Assembly (NCBI GenBank): GCA_023238725.1
Contig: CM041538.1
Coordinates: 3,068,182 to 3,132,181, forward strand
Source of the DNA: Scortum barcoo
Taxonomy: Eukaryota; Chordata; Actinopteri; Centrarchiformes; Terapontidae
Length of the DNA: 64,000 nucleotides
Direction: 5' to 3'
Position numbers and translations under genes: made by a program
The notes under the pieces: generated by a model
What the model was told of the DNA's origin: nothing
Database searches by the model: none
The model's input: the letters and a program-made list of their open reading frames with translations, nothing else
Part shown: positions 48,581-61,392 of the stretch, one piece after another
Layout: the number at the start of each line of letters is the position of its first letter
Position numbering within the stretch: position 1 is the first letter of the stretch

Positions 48581-48602
48581 TTAAATAAATAAATAAATAA
48601 AA
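48581..48602. repeat. (AAAT)n microsatellite
   Basis: Five AAAT units. Confidence 0.9.
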
Positions 48603-49559
48603 TGCAGTGTAAAACATTGCAGTATTTATTGCAGGACTACTGAATTGGAATGCACTGTACAGTTTTTGCTTTCAATGTAAGTGTTAGAGTGGACTGGAGC
48701 CACTGAGTCAGATTTGACTCACGAATCTGGTTGAAATATTATATAATCAGGCATCAGTGATTTGAAAGTGACTCGAAACCTGCAAGGGGCACATGGTATT
48801 ATGAGTCAACATTCCATAATATTCTAAATTTTAAATATATTTTCTCTCAGAACAGCATTGTATGATTTTATTGTTCATTTTAGGTTGCACAGATTCACTC
48901 TGAGTAGTGATGATGTTACCTCACTCAGTGTGCTGGCATTGTGTGCAATTATTTGAAAATTATCATATAACCAAAAATTGTTTCCTGACTGCAGGAAAGA
49001 GTGCTACCCAACTTTGAGCTCTGACATTTTTATTTTGCACCTTCCTCTACTATACTATATTTACTCATCACTGACTGTTTCATTTTTCCCAAATCAACCA
49101 TTTGAAAAGCCTTGTACTCTGTCATCAAAGTTTACCAAGAACTAGTATCAGGTGCAGCTAAAGTGAGCAGTTTTGCCTTCAGTGACTCTGTTTGACTCCA
49201 GAGACAGATGGTCGCCTTTTTTCACTGAGGAGTCACAAGTCCTGGACTTGCCTAGTCTTGTTTGTCTGTCTGTCTCTACACCCTTTTGTACTTATTCTTA
49301 CTGCATTTCTTAATTCCTGAATTTCAGTCATTGAATTCCTATGTGTGGATTTAAACATGTACAAATCTTTGCTTGAATTCCACAGTAATTGGCTTATTTA
49401 GCTTATTTTTTACTTGCAGCAGCCAAACAGTATTGTGATAAGTCTGCCCTCTGTGTGCAAGTTTCCACTTACAAATCTCAATCAAATTTTAAATTGTGCA
49501 CACATGAACAAGCATTTATTTCCTCCCTGTTAACTTCCACAATTAGCCATAAGTGGCTA

Positions 49560-50240
49560 ATAAAATGAATATCATGAATATTGATATGCATGTAAATATT
49601 TTTTGTCCTTTCAGTGTGTCTGTGGGACTAAACGGAAAAAACGTGAGATAAAAAAGAGAAATTTGGCTGCGACACTGAGGTACATGCGGGCACGCTGTGG
49701 CATGGTTAAATTATATTTTTTACTGGTCTTCATTCATTTAGAGTGGGAGTGTGTCACAGCAGTAGATAATGTTCAGAGAGCAACAGCCTTTAAAAATAAT
49801 AAATTAAAAAAAATAAAGGTTGACGACAATTTGTCAGTGACAGTGTTGGGGATGATTGGACACCAGAGCTCTCTTCCCTTGATGGACCTTGATGAAAGGA
49901 AACCCTAATTAAATGTACTTTGACAGACGAACATGGTGACATCAGACGGGCTCAGCAGATGTGGACAGTTGAGATAAGCCTCCAATTGATTGACTGTTGC
50001 ATTCTGTTTCCTTCCTTCCGTCTCAGCAATTTCTGTACAGCAGCCTTGTTGTTCTTTCAATTAGGAATGACTCAAAAAGCGGTCAACCCAGGTGACAAGG
50101 CACACTTGGCTGTGGAGAACTGTGACAAAAGCTTGAACTGTGCAATTAGCCACGTGCCAAATGTTAATAACACCCCTACCTCACACCTCCCCCTCTGAGC
50201 GCTATATTGTATTTACTGCAATTAAAGCTTGTCCTTGACA
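49560..50240. other. Candidate conserved non-coding element
   Basis: This is a unique, repeat-free 680-bp block with clustered homeodomain/POU-like AT motifs (TGAATATTGATATGCAT, CCTAATTAAATG, CAATTAGGAATGAC, GCAATTAGCCACGTG with an E-box). Its frames are short and do not look coding. The call is by texture, not by alignment. Confidence 0.25.
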
Positions 50241-50447
50241 ATCCTGATTGGCTTCAGCATTGAAACAGCTTAAAATGGTGCTTTTAGCCATCCATTTCTC
50301 TCTCACTGCCACAACACACTCAAAGTGCAGATGTAACATATATTAAATCACAAAGATACCTTTTGCGACACTTACCTAACATTTGCATTACATTACCTTA
50401 AACAAAAAGTGATTTACTGATTGATTCTCCAAATGTTCCCCAAGAAT

Positions 50448-50473
50448 ATTCTTCTTCTTCTTCTTCTTCTTCC

Positions 50474-50549
<76 letters not shown>

Positions 50550-50581
50550 TAATTAATTTAATATTATTTAATAATAATAAT
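50448..50581. repeat. (TTC)n-(TTA)n-(AATT)n compound microsatellite
   Basis: TTC units (about 8) lead into about 25 TTA units, then AATT and AAT units. Confidence 0.95.
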
Positions 50582-50919
50582 TTAGTTTAATATTATAATA
50601 ACTTCTTAGATGCTGATAAACTTAATGTAAATGTCATGTCTCATAAGAACAAAGCACTGTACTATTATAAATCTATTGGATCACTAGAAGATAAACCTTG
50701 AACTGATATTTCAGGCAGTTGTTGCAACGTGTTATAAGAAAGCATTACAGTCAAGTTCTGTCAATGACACATTTAAGTTATTAACATGGCAGCAACGTGT
50801 CAACCACTGTGGCCTTTTTATTGTACTAAACCTGTTTCTCTCTTTTTTCTTTGTCCACCAGTGAATTTATCTCACCCACTGTGTCGTTCTCTCTCTTTCT
50901 CTTTTCTCCTCTCCATTAG

Positions 50920-51066
50920 AGACAGTTGCTAAGTTGCATTCGTGGTGGGAACTGCCCTGGACCCAACGTCAGCTCACTACAGTTGCCCGGAGACGTGAAT
51001 TTCTTTGCCAACCAACTGGCTGTACCCACCATGGAGTTTGCATTCGAGCAGACCAAAGCAGAAGAG
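50920..51066 (+). CDS. naaladl2: naaladl2 internal coding exon (exon E)
   Basis: This 147-bp exon of 49 codons is phase 0 at both ends, with acceptor ctcctctccattag and donor gtacac. It encodes RQLLSCIRGGNCPGPNVSSL, then QLPGDVNFFANQLAVPTMEF. The remembered mammalian NAALADL2 pattern here is Cys-x6-Cys, an N-glycosylation sequon, then 'GDADYFINHLGVP'. The fish exon keeps the two cysteines (C..GGNC), the sequon NVS and the D..FF..L.VP core, equivalent to the 'FFQRLGI' region of GCPII. It lies 18.8 kb downstream of the previous exon. The exons encoding the rest of the M28-like and dimerisation domains were not found in the remaining 13 kb and must lie beyond the window. Confidence 0.93.
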
Positions 51067-52009
51067 GTACACCCAAGCTAAAGCCATTAGATTGTTTTTC
51101 CACCTCAGCTCTAATTTTGTCTGCTGATTACTTCCTGTTTATGACAACCCTCTCATTTCCTTACATGAAGTTTATGCTACAGTCACGCCTTGTTTCTCAC
51201 TTTCTGACAGATTTTCAGTTTGCAGTTTGCTTTAGGCCACAATTTGTTTATCTTTAGCTCTTAATTGGAAGTACAATATTTCTTAGTGAAGATACACACT
51301 CCTGTCAGTGGTGTGTGCATTATACATCGAACAAAAATGTCATCTTTAAAAAAAAAAGACACCTACACCATGTCACTGAAATAATTAGTCCATTTCTGAG
51401 ACATTGAGGATGAGATGTGATAACTCCATCTGCAGCCTATAAGACTAATAGTATTATTTGGAAAAAAATAAATATTTCACCATAATTTACAGACTCAGCT
51501 TGAAACACTGCACTATGGATTCTCTACACAAGCAACAAATATATATCCCAGAGCTTACAAATTATGCATACCCCCATTTAATTCCATTAAAGATGCAGTA
51601 TTGATGTTTGTTGTATTGCCTTAGGGTGGAAACACAGAGATTTAGCCCCGGCAAAGTCAGCCCACTCAAACTTGGAACTTCTGGCTGGGACGGCAACTTT
51701 GAGCTTAATTAGTGCGAGAGATCCTCATGATGTTTATCCGCCTGCAAGGCATCTTCACAACCTGAAAATAATAGGTAGTGGAGGGTGAAATACATAGAAT
51801 GTGAAATGGTTTGATACATGCTTGACTTTGTAAAGGGAAGGTCCTGAATGCATACACAAACATTAGCTTAACAGAATTTATACTAACCTGTGGGTAATCC
51901 TGCATCTGGTGTTATTTCATTTCTTTAGGAGAGACTTTAGGAAAGGTGACAGAGGCTAGATATAGAGGTAACATACCTGAAAGAATAAATTAAATGCAGA
52001 GGCTTCAGA

Positions 52010-52260
52010 AAAGGTTCAAAGCCTTTTGTCCTGGCATGGTTTGGTTCCACTTAACTATCAAAATGATTTGAATCATATGCTGTGGCTTTAACAGTTACCA
52101 GACTTCAACCCAACTGAACAGCTATGGGAGATTTTGGAGTGACGTGTTAGACAGAGCTCTCCACCACCATCATCAAAACACCAAATGAGGGAATATCTTT
52201 TTTCTGAGGAGAAATTTACAATATGTTGTCTTGGAACTGTATTTATCAAGCTTCACAGAA
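52010..52260 (+). pseudogene. Tc1-family transposase/element remnant
   Basis: The + strand contains TTTTGTCCTGGCATGGTTTG, then GATTTGAATCATATGCTGTG and ACTTCAACCCAACTGAACAG followed by CTATGGGAGATTTTGGAGTG, encoding LPDFNPTEQLWEILE. This is the third catalytic Glu region ('SPDLNPIE.LW') of a Tc1-like transposase. The parts occur in family order with a large internal deletion and stops. Confidence 0.7.
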
Positions 52261-53879
52261 TGACTTTAAGGAATTACACTGAAAGTGATGATAGGACTTA
52301 AAACACTTACTGCCTCACTTAACAATGATTTATAAAGTTTCCTGTACTTACTTTCAGCTAGGAATGAGCCAGTACAAAGTAGAAAATTAAGAAAACGGAC
52401 TTGAACTGGACACAATCATGGTCAATATCTCAACTCCAAAGTCAAAGGGGAGATCCACTGTAAAATCTTACAGACTTTATTTGTATAGACAAACTTGTGA
52501 AATTTATCAGCCGTTGTTTTAAATTGCTTAACCACTAAAAGCACTGCACCTCAGTTGTATTGTACAATATTGTATGCAGCGATGATACTGCAAACCTTCA
52601 TTAGGCTTAAGATTTGTTTTATTATCTTTATTAAACTGGCCTCTGGTCAATCTCCATTTAACTCTATTAATTTATGTATGCATCCTTACAGCAACATCCA
52701 GTGTTGGGATCAATAAAACTCCACCATTTACAATTTTAAATGAATGATTAAACCCATGATCTGTGTGAATGCTTGGTTTTAAACACTGAGTGGTTTGGAG
52801 ATGAATGAATCTGGGTATTATCTGAGGATCAGCATGAGCGATCAAAGACTGACCCAAAACTTAATTCTTGTTAAGCTACTTTCCCTGTCACTGTAAGGTT
52901 ATGAGGCTGTGGTTACTGCATTGTCCTCATCCCGCATAAAGTCGGTAAAAAAAATATTTAAACTTACTCTATGAAAGTTTTACACGTTTATCAAACTGTC
53001 ACAATTTAATACAGATGCCTCTATATGACCTATATAACCAAATGAGACCATCAGTAAGAAGGCTGGCTGTTTTTACTATATTACACCATGTTGTAATTTT
53101 CAGCAAATTCAGTAGGGTTTGCTCTGGCTGGACTGAAGTTGCTTCTGCTGCTAACTGAAGGTCCATCTCTGGAGCTGCTGCCCGCTCTCCTCACAGCGAG
53201 GTTGTCTCCTTGCAGCAGGGAGTGAAGCGGAGGTAACATGTGACCTAGCTGCCGCCACAAGAACCCCTAAAATCAACACCCAATCAGGTTCCACTGGGCT
53301 GCTTCAATGTTGGCCAAACTGTACCTTTTAATAACACCATAACCATAACAACATAACAAAGGAGGCATTTCAGTCAGTCGAGTTTGAAAAGTTGATGAAA
53401 TGCTTTTGTCTCCAAAGCAGGACCAAACATGCATCTGCACTCTGAGGATTTTTTGGCCAGTTAGGACAGATTTTCTATTCTCAGCTGCTTGGTGAGCACA
53501 GGATTATGTACCGTGACCTACATATATCTTAGATGATGTGGTCAGCTGTGAGGACAAAGGTCAAACATCCTGTAAGCATAGAGCGAGCAGGTATTAAGAG
53601 CAGTAATATATTACCTGGATCAGTGTCCTTGCATTTTCACATTAATAAAACCTCCCTCCCCAACAACACTCTCCTCTGCTCTTAGACTACAGGGACCTCT
53701 TTTTGACATAGAGTATGTTTTCACAGTATAGTTTTGCATTATTACGTACAGTGAAACAGTGATGTGCTGTTTCTATAGTTTGATGAGCCTTTGGGGTGAA
53801 TTATGTTGCTCCAGTGGTCGCCTGTGTCACAGAGGTCATGCCTCTGGTGTATCCTGTGTCTTTTCCCTTTCTTATATCC

Positions 53880-54215
53880 CCAGTGCTCCTCTGCGTAAGT
53901 GCTCCACAAACACACCTATCTAGAATCAGCCCATCTGCTCACCTGTCCCCACCTCCCAATCAGTCAGCAGCTTATATACACCAGCGCCTCTCCTTTGTTC
54001 TTTGGCCATTCGTCGGTTTTGTCATGCGTCTGTGTGCTCCTGTGCTTCGGGTTTTGTAAGTGCCTCAGTTATTTTCACCCTGCGAGTGCTTCGTGACCTT
54101 GCTCCCGCCTGTCTACCTGCCAGTATCTGACAGTAAGCCAGTTTTCCATAAACTGAATCATTCTACCCGCATCTATGTTCTGCATTTGGGGTCACCCTGC
54201 ACCACCCACCGTAAG
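53880..54215 (+). mobile_element. LTR-like fragment
   Basis: The layout suggests a fish LTR: an upstream CT/C-rich part (CACCTGTCCCCACCTCCC), a TATA box (TTATATACA at about 53971), a GC-richer transcribed part, TAAACTGAATC near 54150, then CTGCATTTGGGGTCACCCTG close to the expected 3' end. The TG..CA boundaries and target duplication could not be fixed, and no internal genes are adjacent. Confidence 0.4.
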
Positions 54216-55349
54216 AGCCTGTTTGCTGCAAGCATCCTCTACTGCAGATCATTTAAACAGGAACATACAATTTAAGTACACTGTGTGGGCCATGAAGTAC
54301 TTTTTGAAAGCCAGATGTTGTAGCATCTGGCACCATAATCATTGATAAAACTGCTTTTGTCAGTTTGTTTTATTTTGGTCAAAACAAATGCCACAAATTA
54401 AGCTCAAAATGCCACCGGCGCTGTCAGTTTGTGAAATGTTTAGCCCCAAATTCTCCCCAGTTATTTTTAACCATTGTATCTGTCATATTTAAGTCATATC
54501 ATACTGTATTAGTCATTTCTGTTTTCTTTCTCCCACACACTGAACACAGACTGTGGTCTGCTCTTTGGTTTCCCCACCATGACACATTATCTGTGTTGTC
54601 ATGGTGAATGGCCCTTATTTTAGGGAGGAGGCAGTAGAGCTGTGTGTGATGCTTATCATCCTGATTTCCAGATTCTCTCCTGCCCCACAAAGAAACCTCC
54701 CCTATTCAGAGCATAGAGCCTGCAATGGTGGAAGGTAACTAAGCAGAACTGTATGTAAGTAATAGTCTTTAGCATTTGTGGATTACACTGTGTATTCATT
54801 TTATGTTTATTTCTCTATTATAATGAATAAAATAAAATGCAATCATTTTGTTTAACCAGTATTTTCTTGCAGCCCTGAAGTATTTTAGTCCAGTGGTTTC
54901 CAAACTAGAAGAGTTTGTTTACATTGTAGTTAAAACTAGCTTCACCTCCAGCTACAGCAGTGAAATGCTGCCTGTACTTTGATGCATCTGTCTTAACTAT
55001 CTAATGTCAAATGCAGCATGTCACAGGGGACATTTTACTGCAGAATGAGTACTTTTACTTTGGTGCTTTAAATTTAATTAGTATTTCTCTAGTGGTGCTC
55101 TCATTTTGTCCATAGGGACTAACAATATTGAACCTCCATAGAAAACACAGATGTAATCAAAAATTGAAAGTGCATCCCTTTCAGGCACACAACTAAGTGT
55201 GTGTTCTGTGCTACTGTAAAGTTTTGTTTGTTTGTTTTTTAATCAGAGTTGATAGTCTCTTCATGTAGAGAAAGTAGGTGTTTAGTCTGTGGCTTAATAT
55301 GAACAGTGGCTCTGTCCTTACTTAAGCTGGCAGTTTTTTTTTTCTTACC

Positions 55350-58300
55350 ACAACAGGGTCAAAACACAGCAATCATCCAGAGGCAAAACCTTGATAGTTG
55401 CACCAGACTGTTGGTTTTGGTGTGGATGAAGGAAACAGTTCTCTTCACTGCCCTGTAGGCTGGCATCAGAGTCTTGAATGGGAGCTGCAACAGGGACCAG
55501 TGTAGCGGTATAATGAAAGAAGGAGTGGTGAGGGAAAACTTAGTGTAGTTGAATGCTGGACAGGCAGCAGCACTCCGGACTATCAGCAGAGGTCCGGTGG
55601 GAAATGCAGGGGCAGGTTGGAGTAATCCATGTGGGAGATGTGTCTGGATGAGCATCCTGGCCACCATGCCATGTGAGGAAAGGGCAAATCCTAAAACAAT
55701 TGGGAACCAACAGGTGAGGGCTACTACTGCCATTTTTGTTGAGAAGGCCACGGTCACATAGGGTCCATGCTGTCTAAAATGGGATTACCTCAGCAATGTA
55801 AATTGGGACTGAAAAGTCTTGGAGTGGGCATTTCCCACAGAGGAACACAGCTGAGACAGCAGCTCCCAGATAACAACTGGTGATGGGGATGGGAATCAGA
55901 GTATAGCCAGAATAGTCAGATGTCTTCAGCATAGTGGTGGTAGAAGAAGCAATGCAAGTGTAAGCTATGCTTGTTTGAATAATGTCAGTGAAAGTTGCAT
56001 TCTTATTAATGGTTGTACTGTGCTGAATGTATTTTGATGACTTATTATTCTTGTCTTGGTGTTTGTGTGTTATTTTCTCTGTATTTCTATGCTTATTTTT
56101 TGGGGGGAGGATGGGAGCCATTCGGTCAACAAATGAAGAGATGCTTCTTCAGGAAATCATATTGTCTGAGTGGTGCAGAATGGTGTTAACACAGTTGAAC
56201 ACAAAGAACAGACAGTTTAGAATAAATGATAGTGAATGATAAATTGTTTAGCTAAATAGTTTGGTAAAGGTGCTTTTGATGACACTTTAAGTATTAATGC
56301 TGCTGTATTTAAGGCTGTAAACTGTGAAAATGGGACAGCAGTATTTGCACCATCATGCATTTCAGGAACAAAATATGGGCTGCTGAAAAAAATGCAGAAG
56401 CAAAGTTAGAAAGGAGGTGATGATGTACGGGACTAATGAGCTCCAGTAATCTGTTGTCTCCCACATAAACAGCAGGGTACTGCATTATAAGTGACCAGAC
56501 AGTGTGTAGAGGTGTGTGTGGTTATTCTGTAGCAACCTGGTGTTTGCATGTGATTTAAAGGCGGTAAACAAGGCGAACAGCAGCGTGTGATGGCTCTGTG
56601 GTACGGCACTTCTCAGATCAGAGGCTGCAGATTTGTCGACATGTGTCCTGCTGCCTTCAGATGGCTGCAGGGGCTTTTGATTCGTGAAATAGAACCACAA
56701 GGACCAAACCATATGCATATTCATACTTCTGCCTTTGTTTCCACGCACATGAAATGAGTTTAATTGTACAATCTCCAGGTTCTCCATTTAGCCCCTAAAG
56801 TGCACTCAACATCACACATTGATTTGTAGTCATGTAATATTATTTGAGGGGTATTCTACATTTTAAAAGAAAATACATGTACAAGAATGTTCTAAGCTTT
56901 GTTGAGATAGAAACTGAGTGGGGCAAAAACTTGAGGAGACATGGGCAGGGGTATTGAACTCTTTTTGGTAATTTATCAAGGCAGGTACATATGGCTCCAA
57001 ACACTCGGAGCACCAATTTGAGCCACCCCTGCCCCTGTGTTGCAGCATTTTTCAATATTCCAAACAGACCACTATGTGTGATCTACTGTGTGTGTAATTG
57101 TATTCATTCATCCTCATATGCCCAATAAACAGAGTTGTGGTGCTGGTAATGTGTTGGAAAACCACCAGATGTTGTGTAGCGCCGCCACGGTGTTCGTGAC
57201 AAGGGTGTGGTTCGTTGAACATTTGTTTTCTCGTTTAGCATCTGTTTTTCTCTCGCTCCCTGAAAGTTCCCTCCTCTGTGCAGTAACACTCTCAACACTG
57301 TCCAGCGATTATTCACACCCCACAATCACTTTGCAAAGTTTGTTTTTTCGAAAGTTTGCACGGTTGTTTTTAGGGTGGCTGAGGCACCACAAAGATGGAG
57401 ATCAGTCTGTTTGGGAGATAAAGATGATCTGCATATTCAAACTTGCTTTGTGTACAGAAACTGAGTGTACAGTGTGTAGTCCCAGTAAGAATGGGTTGCA
57501 TGACTAGAAGCAAGGTTGGCAAGATGAGCAATATAACCATAATATAATAATAATCATTAATTGTGATGGAAGACACTATTCTCAGAAACAATTCAGCACA
57601 ACTTTCTTCACTGCTATGCACAGAAATCTGGAAGTAAAGTTTCATGCTGTTGGTGACATGTGTGGGAGTAGTCTCTGACATGTGTTATCAAGCAGCTGTA
57701 CTGGCTTTAGGGACCTGGAAAAGACCTCAGACAGACCGGTGAGGTGTGAGAAGAATATCTCTGTCATCTTTACTGATCCATGGTTCAGGGCCACATTCAG
57801 GTTCAGACGGGTAAAGCAAAGAATTAATAGAGCCAGAGGGATCTTCATTTTGACTTGGCATGTACTCTACCACTACTGCAGCTCATAAGTCACATTTTTT
57901 TGCCCACTGTGATGTCCTTAAACTTCATAATTACTATCATACAAGTATAGCCCAACATAAGAGACAGCTCAAATGACTGGCATCAATACATCTATCCACT
58001 GTAACAATAACAAATTGTGCTTCCCTGGTTTTATCTTTTGTGTCTTCCCCTGCCACATCAGCAACAGCAGTAATTATGTCATTGTAGACTTTAACCCATG
58101 TGCCACTAAACACTGTATTTGTCTGACAGGCTGTATAACAAACCTTTGTTGTGTGACAAAAGGAAAAGGAGCTCCAACTAATTGCCTCTGTTATTTGACT
58201 TGTTCCCCTCGTTGTGACCAACAATTGTGCAAAAATGGACTCTCTGTGGCAAAAAGACAACACCATCAGCCACTTAAGCATATCCTTGTTTTGTCTCACC

Positions 58301-58740
58301 TGTTTAGTCAATGTTTATTTCCTTCGGTTGGCAGTTTCTAATTGCTGTTCATCCCTCAGACGTTCATGTTGTGAACTTGTGTCTTGTTGCTGCCCTGCTA
58401 AGACAAGTTTTGTTCTGAGCTCCATGACACAACTTGCCTGTGCTGAGCCACTCTGGGGCTCATAATAGAGGTCTTCATGGACAAAATCCAGAACAAACCC
58501 ACAAAAACCTACCTGCACTGGACATGTATTGAAATGTTTTGTTGTTGTTGGTTTTTTTTGTTTGTTAGTACAGTCACTAGTACACTTTTTACAGTCCAAA
58601 ATCTAATCCAAATATACCTGAGAGCAATTAGATCTGATCTAAAATGTGGTCAACCTGAACAGACCCAAGCAGAGAGAGAACAGCAAACAATTACATTTAG
58701 ATACAAATCTTTTTTTACATCAATGTGATGAACATAGTGC
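55350..58740. other. Cluster of unassigned open frames
   Basis: Several frames of 70-139 codons lie close together on both strands. On the minus strand these include 55359-55757, 55774-56121, 57642-57848 (starting MKIPLALLILCFTRLNLNVA, signal-peptide-like) and 57937-58311. On the + strand, 57973-58341 is Cys-rich. I do not recognise any domain. They may be remnants of a retroelement or chance, and none has a convincing gene structure. Confidence 0.25.
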
Positions 58741-59479
58741 ACTGTAATGTTGAAGAAAGTATTTCATTTCATCCACCTAAATGGCCAATTGTGCCATGCA
58801 GTGTTCACTTGTAAGCATTTTCATGGTTACATTCAGTCACATTTTAAACATGTTGTGATACCTTCCAGTTTTCTTTGCTTCAGTTTACCCTCTCATCTTA
58901 CCTCAAAAACCCCCCCAAAAACTGTAATTATTTTGACACCCCAACCAAGTATCACGAGTAATTATATGTATTGAATGATTCTGCATTTAAAAATTCACAA
59001 CAAATGCCAACATTCACCGCCAGTGCAGGAAGTAGCGAGGCTGGGTGTTTTTATGTAATTTAATTTTGCCCAATCATTACCTTTATGTAACCACAGAAAT
59101 ATGCATAATATGTCTTGATTTTACATGATTATTGTCTAAAAACACACATGCATTATGTTAGAGGTTAATTCACTATTATATCCAACTAACCCTGCCAATC
59201 ACAGCGTCAACAATTTCATGGACGTTCCTCGAGACTCGTAGATGAATTTTGTTGTGCTGCTTTTTGGTGTGACAGGGCCTAAAAATGTATTTATCTGATG
59301 GACGGATTTTTTATTGTTTGTTTGTTTCATTGTAGAATGGCCTCAATCTCACTTCTTCCATCCCACAACAGTTCTCTGTCAAGTGTAGTATGATCAAGGA
59401 TTACCCCAGTTTTCTGGTGGACAGGGTGTAGTGGAATGGAAAGTACGATATACTATTACACATAGTACATCTGTAAACA

Positions 59480-59830
59480 CATAATTTAACATATATTTGA
59501 CAAGCTGGTTTGAATTTGGCAGTCATTTTATCACACCAGTTCTCCAGCAGCACATCAGGTCTTAATTTATTTTGGCCCCTTGCAGCCGAAACACCATTTT
59601 ATTACACCAATTTACCGTGGCATTTTGTCCATTTCAAATTGTATTCCTCATCCTGCATGTTGGGCTGTAAAACACAGTAAATGGGGCCTTGTTAAGTGGC
59701 AGTAGATATCTGTCAGTGCCTCCAACTGTCCTGGAAGTCTGAAGCTGATGAGAATCGATAGAGGGATATTACATTTGCATCCGACTCTCCCCTGCGCAGC
59801 TGTTAGGCCAAAACCCCCTTTGGTGCTTCA
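59480..59830. other. Candidate conserved non-coding element
   Basis: This is unique, repeat-free sequence with ordered AT-rich motifs (CTTAATTTATTTTGGCCCC, ATTTGCATCC octamer-like) and no open frame of note. The inference is from texture only. Confidence 0.2.
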
Positions 59831-59971
59831 AATGGCGATGATACCAGGGAGCAGTCACACAAGCTGAGGAACACTCACACACACACACCCATGTGAATAT
59901 GTGTGTGCACATACGCATATCTCCATCTGACACGTCTAACTTGATGTAATTCCATCAACAACTTTGAAGAT

Positions 59972-59994
59972 GGGGATGAGGGATGGGGATGGGG
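59972..59994 (+). other. G-quadruplex motif
   Basis: Four G-runs lie in 23 bases (GGGG, GGG, GGGG, GGGG) with loops ATGA, AT and AT, matching the canonical intramolecular quadruplex pattern. Confidence 0.8.
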
Positions 59995-60950
59995 CGAGAG
60001 GGTATACGAAGGAAATCTGCAGAGAGGCTGGAAGAAACACGCCGAGAGTGAGGAGAGGGAAGAAGGTTGTAAAGAGTAAGATGATAAATCATTACCATAT
60101 TAAATCTGAAACATCAGCAAAAATGACCACATACCTCTGCCAAGAGGAGCCTCAGTGTCCAGAGTCCTCTACACTGCACTTTTTACTTTAGATGGGTTAG
60201 GTTACTTTAGCGTTAGCAGATGTGCTAGATTATTGTATAGCACATAAGGAGTGCTTTACCTATGATGTCATCAGCTTTCTTTTTTTCAGCCTCATCCAGA
60301 TTCACAGAAGACATATACAGCAGGTTCGGCATCGGTTACATTACTCGTCATACTACATACTCCCCATGATGAGCTTAACTGAACTTTTTTTTTATATGTT
60401 CTCCATGGTAATGAAGAGGGCTGGAGTCTATCCCAGCAAGCGGTTAACACTTTATCACAGGATTAACACACACACACTATACTGTACAGGGATCATTTCC
60501 CATCGTTTATATTCAACAGGTTATGCTGGTGTTTTTTAGTCAGTATAGTAGACAGATCTGTCTGTGTCGATGTATACAGTGAATGCATTATGTATGATTT
60601 AAGTGTGTGTATTGCAGTGAGGGGTAGGGCATGCATAATAATGAAATGAGTACTGGTGACAACAACTGCACTTATGGTAGTGCACATTATACAGGAAAAG
60701 GATGAACACATGCAATATGTGCGTTCTTTTATAAAAGGAAGGAATTAAAGAGCTATTGATCAGTCAAAATGTGCTGCCATTTTTTTCCTCTTAAATACTT
60801 TTTTTTAATGTGACATCAGTGTTTCATTCTAGCATTAACAACGCACCCGTTAACCAGTGGAGACCACAGAGAATTATACCTTATGTATTTACACACATAT
60901 TCAAGTGAAAAATATTTTGTTATGGCGTTCATTCTTCTTGTCCCCTTCAA

Positions 60951-61037
60951 TTATTAGTAGTATTAGTATTATTGGTATTAGTATCAGTAGTATTAGTATT
61001 ATTGGTATTAGTATTAGTAGTATTAGTATTCGTATTA
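60951..61037. repeat. ATT/AGT-based minisatellite
   Basis: Repeats of TATTAGTAGTATTAGTATT with TATTGG variants form two to three roughly 36-bp higher-order units. Confidence 0.85.
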
Positions 61038-61359
61038 AGTAGCTGATAGCAGCTCCATGCTGTACCTTCTTCATTTCTGCTATGCATAATGTGGGATAAG
61101 AGTTTACAGAAAAACCAAGCCTTTATAGTCTTAAAGTATTCTTTGATTTGTATTTTATACTAAGATATATCATATAGTCAAACAGAGATTTAAGGATAAT
61201 TCGGGTGTTGTTCTATATTTAATTTTTGCCAACACATCCTGCCAAAACCAACAATGTGTTCGTCCATCTCCAGATGCTTTCTAATTTCTCTACCCTACCT
61301 GTGGCTGTCAGCTCTAAGTATGATCTTTCATAAGGATTGTTTGTTTAAAAAAACAAAAA

Positions 61360-61392
61360 AAAACTAACTAAACTAAACTAACCCTAACCCTC
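61360..61392. repeat. Short telomere-like motif
   Basis: CTAACTAAACTAAACTAACC followed by CTAACCCTCA includes two CCCTAA-type units amid CTAAA degenerate units. Confidence 0.5.

Larger units (their letters stand above)
32094..50919 (+). other. naaladl2 intron D-E (18.8 kb)
   Basis: The intron runs from donor gtaagta to acceptor ccattag. It holds a CT-rich tract, a full-length LINE, LINE tails, simple repeats, a piggyBac relic and a candidate conserved element, listed separately. The segments 32140-33700, 38380-40720, 41830-44820 and 46020-49550 show no recognisable gene or repeat. Confidence 0.85.

Noticed and set aside
49600..49908. Acceptor-like TCCTTTCAG followed by a 101-codon frame
   Set aside because: The protein is Lys-rich without family resemblance, and exons D and E join in phase without it. 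I treat it as non-coding.
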